Shown here: piece after piece, positions 32,410 to 45,300 of the stretch
Layout: every line of letters begins with the position of its first letter
Numbering within the stretch: the stretch's first letter is position 1
Source: Oikopleura dioica
Taxonomy: Eukaryota; Chordata; Appendicularia; Copelata; Oikopleuridae
DNA: 64,000 nt
Reading direction: 5' to 3'
Assembly: GCA_907165135.1 (NCBI GenBank)
Contig: OU015567.1
Location: 13,955,001-14,019,000, forward strand
Notes under the pieces: generated by a model
What the model was told of the DNA's origin: nothing
What the model saw: only the letters and a program-made list of their open reading frames with translations
Database searches by the model: none
Program-made: the position numbers and the translations under genes

Positions 32410-33078
32410 TTAAAACGTGAACTGAACATTTTCAATGCCACCGGCGGCTTTAATTCTTTTTCGAAGATCTTCGACGAGTTCTTCGCTCAGCTCATTTTGC
32501 TCCTGATCTTCTGATGGTTCTTCTTCCATTCTGTTTTCGTTGCTGTCTGGCTTCTTCTGGGTGACGTAGATTCCGGAGAATAGCGTGTTTTGAGAGAGCT
32601 CGTATTTTCGCATTTTGTCTTCGATTTCGCCTAAAAGAAATTTTGGGTGTTGAATAAAGAATAGTGGCTTTTGATTGGCGCAAACAAAAAATACGGGAGT
32701 CTTATTGGCTAAGACAAAGAAAGTTAGTTTCTGATTAGTTTTTACTCAGAAAAAGAACCAGCTGATCGGTGGTTTTTATTCGAAAAAAAAGGAATCTTAC
32801 GCTGTCCCATGTTGTGCCCTTCATTGGAAATAATCTGCGAGAGAATATCTTCTGTCATCTTTTTTATCAACAAATCTCCTTCATCTTCTTCTGGCGCATT
32901 ATCGAGCAGTTCGCTTCCTACGTCTGAGTCCAAGTCTGATTCTGCGATTAATCTTTCTTTTCCAAAGCTTTCAAATAAATTTATTTCTTTTTTAATAAAA
33001 ATATAAGATCGATTTTGATGATTTTCTAGCTTTTCCTTGATCTTCGTCTTTTCCAAAACACTTCAAGCAATTTCCCAT
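32410..33078 (-). CDS. LAMTOR1-like Ragulator scaffold, copy B
   Basis: It begins MGNCLKCFGKDED (myristoyl-Gly, palmitoyl-Cys pattern). The second exon is acidic (SDLDSDVGSELLDNAPEED), and the third has RKYELSQNTLFSGIYVTQ. The last part ends KAAGGIENVQFTF, matching copy A (EAAGGFSNVQFTF). The first exon/intron junction is not clear: no GT donor gives the frame, so it may be non-canonical. Copy B has the lipidated N-terminus but has diverged strongly in the middle. Confidence 0.6.
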
Positions 33079-33522
33079 TTCTCAAATCTCCAAATCAAAT
33101 GCACAAAAAATTATGGTTTATTCTTCTCTAGATTTTTTAAAAATGCGTCACTCAATTTTTTTGGAATTGGCGCGCAACCAATCAGCGCGCATCACTGCCG
33201 CTGAACGACGTGATCACCAGCTGCGTACGTGACCGACTTTTTTCGACTCGAGAGAGTTTTTTTGTTTCGAATGGAATTATTTCTAAGAAAATTTCTTTGA
33301 AGAGGGATCAAAAGGAGCTCTTTTTTCAGAAGAAGGGATGAAAAAGAGCGCGTGACAACCAACTTGATCAGCTGATTTTTTGCATTTCGGCGGGGTACAG
33401 AAAAATGGGGAGCAAACAGTTGAATTTTGCGCTTTTGGCGCCCGAGGGAGTCACTTCATTTTCAAATAAACGGCTTCAGTAAGACTCAAATAGAGAAAAA
33501 ACTCGCATTTTACGACGAGAAG

Positions 33523-34987
33523 ATGGATCAGGTACTGTGAGAGAAATGTACTGTTGAAATATCACCGTAATTACTCGTTATTGGCATCATTTTTGGCAAA
33601 CCATGTGAGAATCCAGCATTTTTAGATAGAATTTTCTTATTACCGCGTAAAATAATAGTTTGAAAATCCCGCCTAATTTTTGGGAAACCGGCTGATCCAA
33701 TCGGAAGCTTCGATATTACAAATTCTAGGAACTCATAGCTATATCCTCCGTTTAGCTCCTGGAAGTAGGCGCTCAAGAATCATGGCGTTGCATCAACGAC
33801 TACGGCTTCTACCTCGACATTTGCCACTTTTCAATCGCGCTGATGGGCGCAAAGAAGAAACTCGGTGCAACTGCTCGTGAAAAGCCTCTTATCTCCGCCG
33901 GAGTGTCCATTTTCTCCTGTTTCTTGTCCGGTTTCACGCTCAACTTCCTCTGCGGCCTGCCAATCCTCGGATCCTTGCAAGCGACGACGACGCTGATCAT
34001 GATCTTTTGTTTGTGGATGTTGATGAATTTTATCATGCCGGATTTGTTCGACAAGATCTTCAACTTTCCCCCTGTGCTGATTGTTCTAGTGGCGGGAAAA
34101 GAACTTCTGAGGAACAAGAAAATCTATGGCTCGATTGACAAAGCGATGAAAATTTACCCAGAAAGGAAAGGTTCATTTCTCGGACTGGCTTATTTTGTTT
34201 CGTAAATTTCAGTTGATTTGTAAAGTATATGATATACTTTATATACTGTATATCTTCCGTTCTAGACGGCACCCTGCGCAGAAAACCTGAGCATGGCTCC
34301 AAAGGAGCTCTAACAGAACCTGAATCAGGTTTTCTGCGCAGGTTGCTAGACCCGACTTCCGCTAGACTAGCATTGTAATGTCTGCTCTATTTGGTCAATT
34401 GCCGTGATTTATCGGAGATTAATTAGTAATTACGCCAATTTTGAGCTTCCCAGGGTTATTTCCTCGGTGTTACTTTTGAAGAAAAACATAATGATGATGA
34501 ATGTTCTTTTATTTTTATGAACCTTCAAAAAGCTTTCATATCGTCGCTTTTCTCGGTTTGGTTGGCTGCGCTGCTGGCGGTGCTTTGACCCACTACCTAA
34601 CTGCTGTCCAGAACAAGTCGTTCACTGGCAATCAGAAGCCAGCCTTGGCGACGAAATTCTCAACAGTTTTCGCGATTTTGCACACTTGCGCCACGATGAA
34701 AATTGCATTTTTCGGCTGGCTGCCGACGCGCCCTGAAGTCTGCTTCATTCAGTTTTCCGTCGTCGCTCCGATCTTGGTAACCTTTTTTGGTTGTTCACCG
34801 ATTTATTGAGTTGGTTAATTTTCAGATTGGCGAGAAATTCGGACTTGTCATTGATCCCTTCCAACCTTTGCAGGACATTCTGTACAGAGTCTTTGTCAGC
34901 ATGGGCGAAGAAGAAATAGCTGCTCCAAAGCCTGTTTCAGCGCCAAAATCTCCATCAAAGAAGGCTAAAAAGTCGAAGAAAGAATAA
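33523..34987 (+). CDS. TMEM38: TRIC-type intracellular cation channel
   Basis: TRIC channels carry K+ counter-ion flux during ER/SR Ca2+ release. Exon 1 is only 9 coding nt (ATG GAT CAG), exon 2 is 33756-34201, exon 3 34533-34776, exon 4 34826-34987. The protein starts MDQLLEVGAQESW and has several TM helices (SAGVSIFSCFLSGFTLNFLCG; TLIMIFCLWMLMNFIMPDLF). The KELLRNKKIYGSIDKAMKIYPE loop corresponds to the KEVVRVRKI region. A Gly-rich helix (GCAAGGALTHYL) and a Lys-rich tail (SPSKKAKKSKKE) are like TMEM38A. Intron 2 holds a foldback element at 34.27 kb. It is the first plus-strand host gene in the window. Confidence 0.75.
34273..34342. repeat. Short foldback element in a TMEM38 intron
   Basis: CCTGCGCAGAAAACCTGA at the left pairs with TCAGGTTTTCTGCGCAGG at the right. 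It resembles the element at 40.55 kb (GTGTAGAAAACCTGAGTCAG), so both may belong to one MITE family. Confidence 0.7.
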
Positions 34988-36623
34988 TTTTCCGATAAAA
35001 TGCGATCATCCTGCGATTTTCCTGCACTCAGTTACTTTCAAAACTGACAATTACAGCCTCTTTTTGCCACGAATTTCAATTTTACCATTATAAATTTGGT
35101 ATTTCTTCAAAAATTATCACGAATTTCCGAGAAAAAGGGCTGAATTTGCCAGTTTTTTCTTCGGTTTTGCAATAAAAAAGATGATAATCGTTGAGTTTTT
35201 TTGTTTGAGGCATGTTTTATTTTGAAAACTGAGAACAATTATAATTTAATTAAACTTGTGGGTATACGTTCTGTGAGCATGAATGAGTTGAAACCAGTAT
35301 ATGCAAAAGTTAATTTGTTTTTGTTTTTTGAAAATCAGTTTTTACAGTCTTTTTTCTGTCGGGTAAGAATAAGATGTTGTGTTTGTTTTGTAATGGCTTT
35401 TACTACAGATGTAAAATTGTTCTGTAAGAAAGAAAAAGCAGGCATTTAGTTGGCCAAAATAGAAATTGAGAAGGAAACAATACGTGAATGAGAGTTTTAT
35501 ATTTTTTGTTGAGGCTTTCTGGAGAGAGAAGCGGAGCTACTATCATTACAAAACAGTATTAATTGTGAATTACAGTAAGCGGGAATTGTAATTTTGAGAT
35601 AGATAATGTGTTAAAAGGGGGAGACTTTGAATCACCGGGGATGCACATCACAAGAATTTGGAACTCTTCGGATTTTTTACTGGAACAGTAATACTTGAAA
35701 TCAAAGCCGTTGATTTCGAGTATTCACACAGGAGCAGACAATCAGCAGAATAAAAGACTTCTTATCTGTTGAAGCAAAATAGGGTTTTTTTTAAAGCTGT
35801 CAGGTTCTGTTTCTTTTAGTAAGAAAAAAATTCAAGCTTAGCTGGAGGTTCAAAAGGGTGAAAAGGAGAGTATTTTCGAGTTGGGTTTTTACTTTGATTT
35901 GTTTTACTTTTTCTTTGAATAGTTGAGGCGTTCCGGTTGAGGAATTTGATAAATGAAAATTTTCAAATTGAAACAAACTGAAATTGAAATTCAGCCGTTT
36001 TTTAAACTGTTTGGAAAGAAGAAACTTCTGAACTTGGGAAAAAGGGTTGAACTTGGTACTAAGAGATCGAGTTTTTCTAATGATTAGAAATAAGCCAAAC
36101 TCTTAATAAATAATTAAATATTAATAAAAAATATTGTGGGAACTAAAGGAGCGTGGATTAATAAAATGTTTGCCGAATATATAAATAAATCGTATTTACA
36201 GTGCTCACAAAAACTGTTGCTCAAAATCGAGGCCTCGAATACGAAATCTTACGAGTCCTTGCTGGTAGCGGGGGATGAGAAAAATAATAGCTGAAGGAAA
36301 GTTCAAGAATCCTTAAAAAAGATCAAGCGCATACATTTATAACCTTGTCAAAAATTCATAAGATATCCTTATCATCTGTCCACCCTATCGTGCCGCAGTA
36401 GGAAATAACAATATGTTTTAACGAATACAAGACTAAAAAGAGAAACTAAAAATACATAATTGAATTGACCAAAAAGATGGTCGATAGTACCGCTGCGGGT
36501 TTTTCTACTACCTGGTGGCTCTAGAATCGCGGCTCAATTGAAAAATGAGGAAATAGGGAGCGGACTAGCGGGGCACGGTAGGGTTGGATTGAAAAGCTCA
36601 AAAAAATCTGAATGGCAGGTGAT
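34988..36623. other. AT-rich intergenic, no gene seen
   Basis: Between TMEM38 and the multi-HTH gene, which converge. It is probably two 3' UTRs and spacer. The frame at 35201 is AT-rich and has no family resemblance. Confidence 0.5.
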
Positions 36624-39600
36624 TTAGATATGTTGAGGTAAGCCGAAGCCTGTATTGAGATAATTTTGGGTTTGATTAGGGTCGCTGCCTTGGGACGTCT
36701 CGCTTAGCTGTCCGGGCAGGTGACCTCCCATGCCGGCGGCGAGGAGGGAGTTGTCAGTTGCGCCCTGGCTGCCGAGGCCGAGGGGGTTGAGCGGCCCGTT
36801 GAGCGAGGCACTGCCTAGCGGCGCTCCCCCGTGAGGCGATAGCGGGTTGGCTTGAGTGGACGCAGCGGAGCCGAGCTGATTCAGCGGGTTCAACGAGTTA
36901 AAGGGGTTGAGCAAGTTTGAGTGTTCCATGCTAAAGTGGCACCAGAAAACAGGACCTGAGTCAAACTGTCGATAGCACTGCGGGCACGTGATAAACTGTC
37001 CAGGAACCTGCTGCCCGAGCGCATTTGCTCCGGCCTGGTTGGGTCCCAAGCCGCCGAAGCTACTCGGCTCCTGGTTGAGCTGATGCTGCCCGAACAGCTG
37101 GTTCTGGATAAAGGGGTTGGGCGGCGCGGACGAGCTTGGCAACTTAATCAAATCGAGCGGATTCGAGCTTGCGCCCAGCGAGCTTGAGGTTAGGTTGTTG
37201 AAGTCAGAGTTCACTCCAGAGCTAGAAGAAATTTTGTGGTTCAAGGAGTTCGAGAAAGAAAGAGGGCCTGTGTCAGGGAAAGAAGACTTTTGAAACAAGT
37301 TTGAAGTGCCATCGTCGCGAGGATCCTGAAAAAGAGGATGTTAGGATAAAGCAAATTGTTGACTCTCAAGGAGTAGACATCAAAACTCGTCTTGATGAGT
37401 CTAATTATTGATGTCTACCTCTCGAATGAAATTGATTATTACGGATGAACTTACTTTTTGAGGGTTTGACATGAAGTGTGAATAAAGATCGAGGCCGCCG
37501 GTGGCGTGCGACGACAAATGCGAGTTGCCCAAAACATCCGATTTTGCGGCGCTCGACAAGCTGTCGATCGCCGTCTCGGTTTTAATATCGTTGCGCATGC
37601 CGGAGAGGAGCGGGAATTGATCCAAATTGTTGTTGACTTTGTCATTCGAGCTAAGCCCGTTGGTTGACGGAAGATGGCCAGCCATGGTCGGCAAGTCGTT
37701 GTGATGATCGTTGGAGCTCTGGCCAAGCACGTTCGTAATGTCGTTGTTGATCATGTTTTGTAAGTTCTGGATCATTCGCTTGGCGGAAGCGATGTGCGTT
37801 CTGTTGATGTCCTTGCTCCACTTTTCCGAGAAAATTCGCGCCGTCTCTTCCAGCGTCATTCCACTAAAGAAATTGAGGTCATCATCTTTCAGAGAGCACT
37901 TAGTTCAATTCAAGAGCGTGGCGGAACATCTTGAACTAGACAAAATAACTTCATCAGCAGCGAGAATAGCTACAAAATACCGCAAAGTTCATCGATCACG
38001 TGTGCTTGCTCAGTAGCTCGGACGTAAGTTTATCCCTGATGTTATCTTGCCATTGCTGCCAGGCGGGTTAATTGCTCTATCTACAGAGCTTGCTTATCAA
38101 TAATTCAGAACGCAAAAGATTCATGGTCAATAAATTTCAAGCGCAAAGCTCAGAACAAAAAAAAATTGACCTTCCGGGGATCTATTCAATTTTAATCCGC
38201 TTCCGGGCCTTGTTCTCCCAAGCTGGCCCCTGTTAAATTCCATATTATTTACCACATTGCTGAATTATTCGCGCGGATTCTGTTTTTGACTTGGACAATA
38301 TCCAATGCCGTTATTCCACTTTTAAAAATTTATATACCACAACTCGTCCAAAATGCAAGAAACATTCGATCGAAAGTTAGCGCCCCTTTATCTTACCTGT
38401 TTTGGCTGATGAAGGTGGCGATTTCTTCGCGCTCAGACTTGGACAGACAAGTTCGGGGTTTTCGCGTGATTTTTTCGTAGCTTTGGTTCGAGCCCTTGTA
38501 CTGCTCCATTGACCATTTGTCGATGTTTTCCTTCGTCCCCATGATTTGCCTGATTTTTTGTCTGTTAAAAATGGACATGAAAAATAAATGAGTACCTTTC
38601 CGTCACATTCCGATTCCACTTTTTAGTGAATAGTTCTGCGTACTGCTTGAGCTGCATTCCGGGATTTTCTTTCATAAAATTCGCGATTTCATGTTTTTCT
38701 CCAAATGTCAATCGAACAAACGGCGATGGTTTCGGTCGATTCTGTCGCAATTTTCGGCCATCATCGAGTTTCTTCCCATGTCGCATCTAAATTCAACCGT
38801 TTATCACTGCAATTACTCCCTGATATTGAAGTATCGAGTGGGTTAAATTCTCAAATTTTGTTGTAAAAGATCGTAAAAGATCGTTATATCATTTACTCCG
38901 CTAAGAATCTCACTATCATAAATAAACTATCACTTTTGAGAATCTGTAGTTTAACTCAACCTGAAAGCGCTGAAGCCATCCTTGAGAAGCATTAAAATTC
39001 TCAATTCCAAGCTGCTTCGCCAATTCTAGCGCCATGTTCCGAATGTAGCCGGAAGTGAGCGTCATTTTCTGCTTCTCGGCTTCATCCATGACGGCAAGCA
39101 TGACCTGCTCGATTTCGGGGAAGTTGGACGATTTCGACTTGTTCTTGTATCGATTGTCGTTGGCGAGGGACTCGTCTAGGAGTTTATCGCCTAAACACGA
39201 GAAGATTTTTTGGGAGGCGAAGCGACATGCCCCCAGGCGCGTGCTCAAAATAATGTCGAGGCACATGACCTGGAGGCAGGTTTTGTGTACCCACGCCAGA
39301 GCGGATTAAATCTAGCCATAATCATTTAATGAGCTTATGGAGAGATAAAAAACCAATCTGGCAAGTTGGTAGCAGTGAGCATTGTTTCTTTCGTTAAATT
39401 AAAAAGTGCGAAATTAAGGATTAGCACTTTGATTTTTTAGGAAATGCAGCTTCTTGCGTCAATTAGTGCAAATACTTCAAGAGCGCTAGAATTGAGCGAA
39501 ACGTCGCTAATTCCTGGCGCGATTGATTAGATGCGCAAATTATGAGCATATTTGTTAATTTCGGATTAAAATAATAACAGTTCTAATTTTAATTTTTTCT

Positions 39601-42380
39601 GTCAAAAATTTACCTTCCGACTTGATTCGCCGGACGGTGTCAGCAGTGAGCGGTTTTTTGAACTTCTCGGAGAAGAGCAGCGCGATATCTTTAGCAAGCA
39701 TATTCGGGTTCTGCACCAAGTACTTGGCGACTTCATGTTTCTCGCAGAGCGAAAATTGGTTCCGCGTGCGGACCTCCGGCTTGGAGTCCTTGTCCGCGCT
39801 GGATTGGGAAACTTTTTTATCGTGCCGCGCGAGGAAACGCTTTGAGGATTTTTTTGATACTGTAAGAAATCTAAATTTTTAATTTGGGCTCTCATACTTT
39901 GCAGCATTTTCCAATGATCTACTTATATCTTTTATGCTTCATAAAGAAATGTAAATAACGTCAAAAAACGAATTTTAGGGGGATGTTTATTAAGGGTGTC
40001 AACAAGAATTTTGAAAAATATGCCTCTTTTATTTTTTAAATCACGAAGCAAAAGCAAGCTTTTTTTAATTTAATTTTTTAGCGTAGCGAGCTAAGCGAGC
40101 ACATTATGCCGTTTTGCTCACTTACTGTTTGTTTCTCTTTTATAGAAAAATCCGTCCCAGAAGCCAGCCCTTGGAGGCACTGAAGCTTCGGTGTCCGATG
40201 AGCTTTGCATGTTGCAGGGCTTTGGTCCTCACTGCCGATCCAGAGAGGCTCTCTTCCTTCGCTTCTGCTTCTTCAAATAGACCGAGCACGTACTTTTCTA
40301 TCTCGGGAGTTCTCGGGCCGCCTTTTGGAAACGACAGTTTTCCTGACTTCGGACTTGGGGTCATTCCATCGGAAGCTAACTCGTGTGGATCTTAAAAAAA
40401 AGATACGTTTATTTGGTGAATTACTTTCCGTATGTATTTTCCTGGCCAAGGAACTGTTTTCATAGATATTTAGACCGGATGCTTTCGAAAATAAAAATAT
40501 CAAGAATTAGCATATATATATTCTTCCTCTTATCTTATTCCCATATCTGGGCTCAGAAACCTGTGTAGAAAACCTGAGTCAGGGTTCGAGAAAAAATAAA
40601 TGAAAGCTGCGTTATTTCGAATTCTGACTCAGGTTTTCTACACAGGTTTATGAGCCCAGTCTCAAAATTTTTTTGAGATGGCATTTTATGATGAGAATCT
40701 CATCATGAGATGGTAATTATGAAAGCTTTCGAAGTAACTAGTCATAGCTCAAATACTCGAATGCTGGGGCTTTTGACTGCTGCCAAGTCTGTATGTTGAC
40801 TTTGGCCGACGTTTGGAAAGCGCTTTACGAGTTTGACTACTTTGGCAAACTGTAAATTCGAGCGGCGACAGTATGTAAAAAGCTTGTGTAAATTGTAGCA
40901 ACTCGCCAAAATGCCAGGCGGATGAATTCAAACAATCACCATCAGAAAACAGATAAAAGCTCTGACAGTTCAAAAACGAAGCTCGGTAGATGATCCTTAT
41001 TCGGATGGCAGCAGTGGCTGCCCCAGGGAAAAGCAGAAGAGACAACGCTCTGAGCACGCTGAATTTGTTTTCAAAGTCGAAAACTAATCGATCCTGGTAC
41101 TCGTGCAAACTATTTCCAAAATGAGGCATATTATATTTCTGGCGAATGGTCATTTTTATTCGATGATATTTTTTGCGATTATTTTTTCGATAATTTCATG
41201 TTTTTAAAATTTGTATTCAAAAAATATTTGATAGATAAGTAGTTTGACGGAAAATTATCCCCCTTCTGAGGAAGAAAATAAAATCATCGAGGATATTCAT
41301 CGATTTTATGAGTTGCAAAATACGTGATAAAAAATAGTTTAGCCATCTTTTCGAGCAGAATAACACTAGTAAAAATACTAGTAATAACATAGTGCGCTCG
41401 AGTTCAGATGATCAATCTGCCGAGAACAATTATATTTAATTGTGCTGATTTAAAACAAGGATTACATATGTCAACCACTTATTTAACGAATCCACATGAA
41501 TAATTGTTATGGCTATCTTGTAATCATGTGATATTCGTTTAAATTATTTGAGTTATTTAAGTTTTCATAATCCAATTTTCCCAAGGAGCGATTATGTTTT
41601 TAGGGCTTGGTTTGAGTTTCGTGAAAACATTTCATAATTAAAAAAGTAGGCTAACTTCTGACTAAAAATGAAAAAATAGACAGTCCACGTGTATACGTTT
41701 TTTTTTCCAGAAACTCGCCCGCCAGAGCTCAAGTTCTAATCGGATTCGATTTCTGTAGCTCGGCAGAGACAGAAAACATTTTCTGCCTGCTTTGCGCTAC
41801 AGGGATCGGCCGATCTGCGAGTCAAGCTCTGGCGATTGGCGTTGCGGCGCGTTTTTGGCCCCGGCGCGGGTCCAAGTTGGCGCAGCGCCAACGTGGCTGA
41901 AAATTGAAACCACTGAAGGCCATTAAATCAGACAAAAGGGACGTCTCTCGTTTTTTTCACTAACTCGCTTAGGCCGGACTTACCCATAGCGATGATGTTG
42001 TCAATCTCGTCGAGATCGATTTGTTTTCCGAATTTGGCGGTGAAGTTTTCTCGAATCAGGGCTCTCGCAGTCGCTGGATTGGCCTTGACGAATTCGGCGA
42101 TTTCTAGCTTTTCTTCGAGGAGCAGTTCGACGCCGTCGACGAGATCGTCATCGGAGCGATCTCTCGAGCTCGTCGACGCGTCACCATGCGCTTGGATCGG
42201 CGTGTCCGCGTTCGAATGTTCTGAAAGCTCGTTCGGCGAGGAATGGTCTTCGTTGGAATTCCCAGTGTCCGGCCCTTCCTGTAGTTGCCCGCCTGGACCT
42301 GTACTATCTCCTGATTGTGTTGGTAACGTGAACGCCTCTGCCGACAATGCTGGCTCCGTCTTCACCCCACCCTCTTCCAT
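36624..42380 (-). CDS. Multi-HTH protein with CENP-B/Tc5 domains and a zinc finger
   Basis: The exons have good boundaries, in this order. Exon 1 (41980-42380) has an acidic N-terminus and HTH repeat 1 (EEKLEIAEFVKANP...). About 40.15-40.39 kb: a Tc5/CENP-B-type domain (TPEIEKYVLGLFEEAE...FSASKGW). 39.61-39.87 kb: HTH 2 (CEKHEVAKYLVQNPNMLAKD). 38.96-39.19 kb: Tc5 domain 2 (FPEIEQVMLAVMDEAE...NASQGWLQRFQ). 38.49-38.79 kb: HTH 3 (GEKHEIANFMKENPGMQLKQ) and the start of HTH 4. 37.4-37.86 kb: the rest of HTH 4 (GMTLEETARIFSEKWS). Last exon: C2H2-like finger (CPQCYRQF...CHFSMEH) in a Leu/Asn/Pro-rich tail. Likely a DNA-binding protein of transposase ancestry without a nuclease core. The join between Tc5-1 and HTH 2 seems non-canonical. 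Exon linkage is inferred. Confidence 0.65.
40547..40659. mobile_element. MITE-like foldback element in an intron
   Basis: 113 bp with 35-bp near-perfect inverted repeats that start CTGGGCTCA and include GTGTAGAAAACCTGAGTCAG. It lies in the first intron of the multi-HTH gene. It is related to the 34.27-kb hairpin. No clear target duplication. Confidence 0.72.
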
Positions 42381-45300
42381 CTTCGAGTCTCAGAATCCAG
42401 CTGAAGAAATGTTCAAAAAAGTGGTCAAAACTAAAATAATCAGAAGTAAAACGCGCTAGTACAGTTTTCCTCTCCGCTCGCGTAGGAAAAGAGAGTGTTG
42501 TTTAGTAGCGTTTTTGGTGCGTTGCCAATCACGTGAGCTTCTTACTAGCTGCCCGCTACTTCCCGAAAAGAAGAACTCGGATTGGTAATTACCTTCAAGT
42601 TTATTTTTCGTTCGAGTCTTCTTTTTCTTGAGCTCTCTTGTTTTAACTGACTGTAGATCTTCTCTAGAGGTGTTAATTGTTTCTTGATCAATTGGCGATG
42701 GCGTATTTCTTCGTTGATTTCGTGTTTTTCAAGCTCTTTGGGTGAAAAAGTGTTGGAATTTTAATTGAAGGGGGTTTTCAGTAATGCTGGCGCATGGTCT
42801 GGCGTTACGGTAATCGTTCTGGCGTTAGGGCTCGGCTGAGCTGTGAGCTCGGAGAGCTAGGGAGCAGCGCGGCGCCGACACGCCCTTGAGATGGGCCCAC
42901 GCAAAGAGACAAGAAAACACCATTGGGTCATCGATCCTGCTGCTCTAGGGTCGGCCCTGCTGACAAAAATACTATCACTACTCCGACACTGTAGCAGGCT
43001 TTCTCCAGCAGGCTTTTCTATATCATTCTTTGTGTTGTATCGAGCACTAGACTGTCCGATTTCAGACCGAAAATTGAAAACAAGGATGAGTTCCTCTTTA
43101 TTGATTTAGAATCATTGGATTAAATTCCACGTGCCGAAATTTGAAAAATAGAATCTTCATCGAAAGTAGTCCTAATTTCAGCGGATGAGTTTGAAAGCTG
43201 AAAGATTGCTCATGGATTCGGAAAAAAAAGTTGTTCGCTGGCACGTTTCCAACGGGAAACGTTCGCTTCTGGCAACTCGATTTGTTGGTTTATTCAATTG
43301 GGAGGAAATAAATTCGAAAAAGTAGAACTTCCTCAAATTCGATTTATGTACGGTTGTGGACGAATTTCATAATCCTGGGCTCTTTATGAAAGTCAAAGGA
43401 AGGTCATGTAATCGCGGGTGCCGACTTGACAGGATTGCGATAACAGGACGGCTTCTTATCATTCAACGTTCGCCCGAGCAGCCAATAGACTATTGCCAAT
43501 AGAGTACTTCTTAATTTCTATTATCAAAATTATGTAAACTTTTCTTTATGTTTAACCTCAAAAATATTGGTTTTTGAAATCAACACGTGAATATTTTATT
43601 CGAATGAAAATGCGAACACGTGCTATTTGCGCCGCAGAAAATCTGCTGACTCCTGTGTTTGAGAGGAAAAGAGCAGACACTACGCGCCTCTGCAGAAAAA
43701 GAGAGTCGGTTATTACCCCTTTTTGAAGCGTTTTTTTATCGGTCAGAAAACAAGAGACGCAGCGTTAATCGATTTTAGCTTTTTTATTCAGCGATGTGTA
43801 CAAAGAGTGACGGAGTATTAGAATTATAAATTATAACTGTATATATACAGTAACAGGCGCACAAATCAATGATTCAGTGCCTTTTCGAAAAATGGTATTG
43901 ACAGTTCTCAAACTATTCTATATAAATTATTTATGCTTCTACGTGAATTCTATGATTCAAGTTAAATATTAAGTATTTAAGAATTATCCATAGAATTGAG
44001 TGACTCTTGCGCAAGGGTCATCTCCAGTTGAGTTGGTCTTGTTTCTCCTCTGTACAAATTAAAAGTTAGTGATGGCCGGAGATCAAATATTCAAGTAGTA
44101 AAAGAGTCGAACTGATATTTTTATTTGTTTGAAGTCTGCTGAAAAAGTATTTGATAGCAATTCTTTTATAAAAATTCTCAGTCAATCTAAAGCAAATGTT
44201 GATGGATAAGTTGTTGATGCCATCAACTTGATGGTAGCAATATATAATATGAAATAAAGATAAGGCCACTTGATAACAAATTATTACTCTTTTATATTGA
44301 TAATATCATATAAAGAGAAAAATGAGAATATGAAATATGAAATTAATTTATTAAATTGTAAAAAGAGATTTTATTGTGTTGATGAAAAAAGTCGAATGAG
44401 TTTGAGAAGCTTTTGCAAAACGTGTATTTTTGATATTTACGCTAGTGATTTCGTTTCGGATCAGTTGACATTTTTACTAGTGCTTCGAAAATAAATGGAT
44501 TGTACTACTACTGGCACGAGGCTAGTTGCCACCCTAGTCGTAGTGCTCTGGTTGCTAACGCTGGAGTAGTAGAGAGCCTGCCAAGCGATACCGTACCAGA
44601 CTGCGTCTTAACTAGCCAGAACGCGCTGCTTCGAATAGTCATCATTCTGCAGGGGGTGATGTAATTAGCCCCATTTTTATCATTAGCTCTCCCGCCGAGA
44701 TACGGCACTAGCAACCTTAGCCCGTCGTTAGTGGATTAGCCAGAAAAGGAGAAAAACTTTAGTTGATCCTGCCCAGTCAGTACGTGATCAGGGCGGGCTC
44801 CCTGTCCGAGACACCAACAATTTGAGCGAAGCAGCGGCTTCTGATCAATTCTTGAGCTATTCTCGACATCCAAACCAATTTGTCTTCAGATTTCGATGAT
44901 CAGAACAATAAGTCGAGGGAAATAAAGTTGAGGCTAAATAAAAAGCGCTAGTAACGCGTGTGTTAAGCGGATTTATTATGGATATTTACATGGTAAATTT
45001 AATATAGGTACTTAATATGTACATGTAAACAGTTTCATAACATTCATACTTCCCGGCGCGTATGTAAAAGAATAAACAATGAAACTATCAGGATGAAGTA
45101 TCAACACCTGATGACTGGATGATGAAAATGAAGGATAAGATGTTTGGCGCGGTAGATTCTTTATTGTTGACCTCTTTTTCATATTTATAATATCAACCCC
45201 TTGTTTGATCCAAAGTAGCTTGCTTCAGTCTGCAGATTCTGACCATACTCTGGTCACCACAGGGAAGCTGAATGATGAACGTTCAAATACTTCAATAAAT

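Noticed and set aside
38286-38480. Possible plus-strand gene opposite the HTH exons
   Set aside because: No features, and it overlaps a well-defined HTH exon on the other strand.
40749-41153. 134-codon minus frame in an intron of the multi-HTH gene
   Set aside because: No signal, domain or splice context that I can support, and no recognisable similarity. It could be a small gene, but I cannot defend it.
44757-44775. TTGATCCTGCCCAGT resembles the start of small-subunit rRNA
   Set aside because: Only about 12 nt match and the next bases do not follow the rRNA. No further rRNA blocks are nearby.
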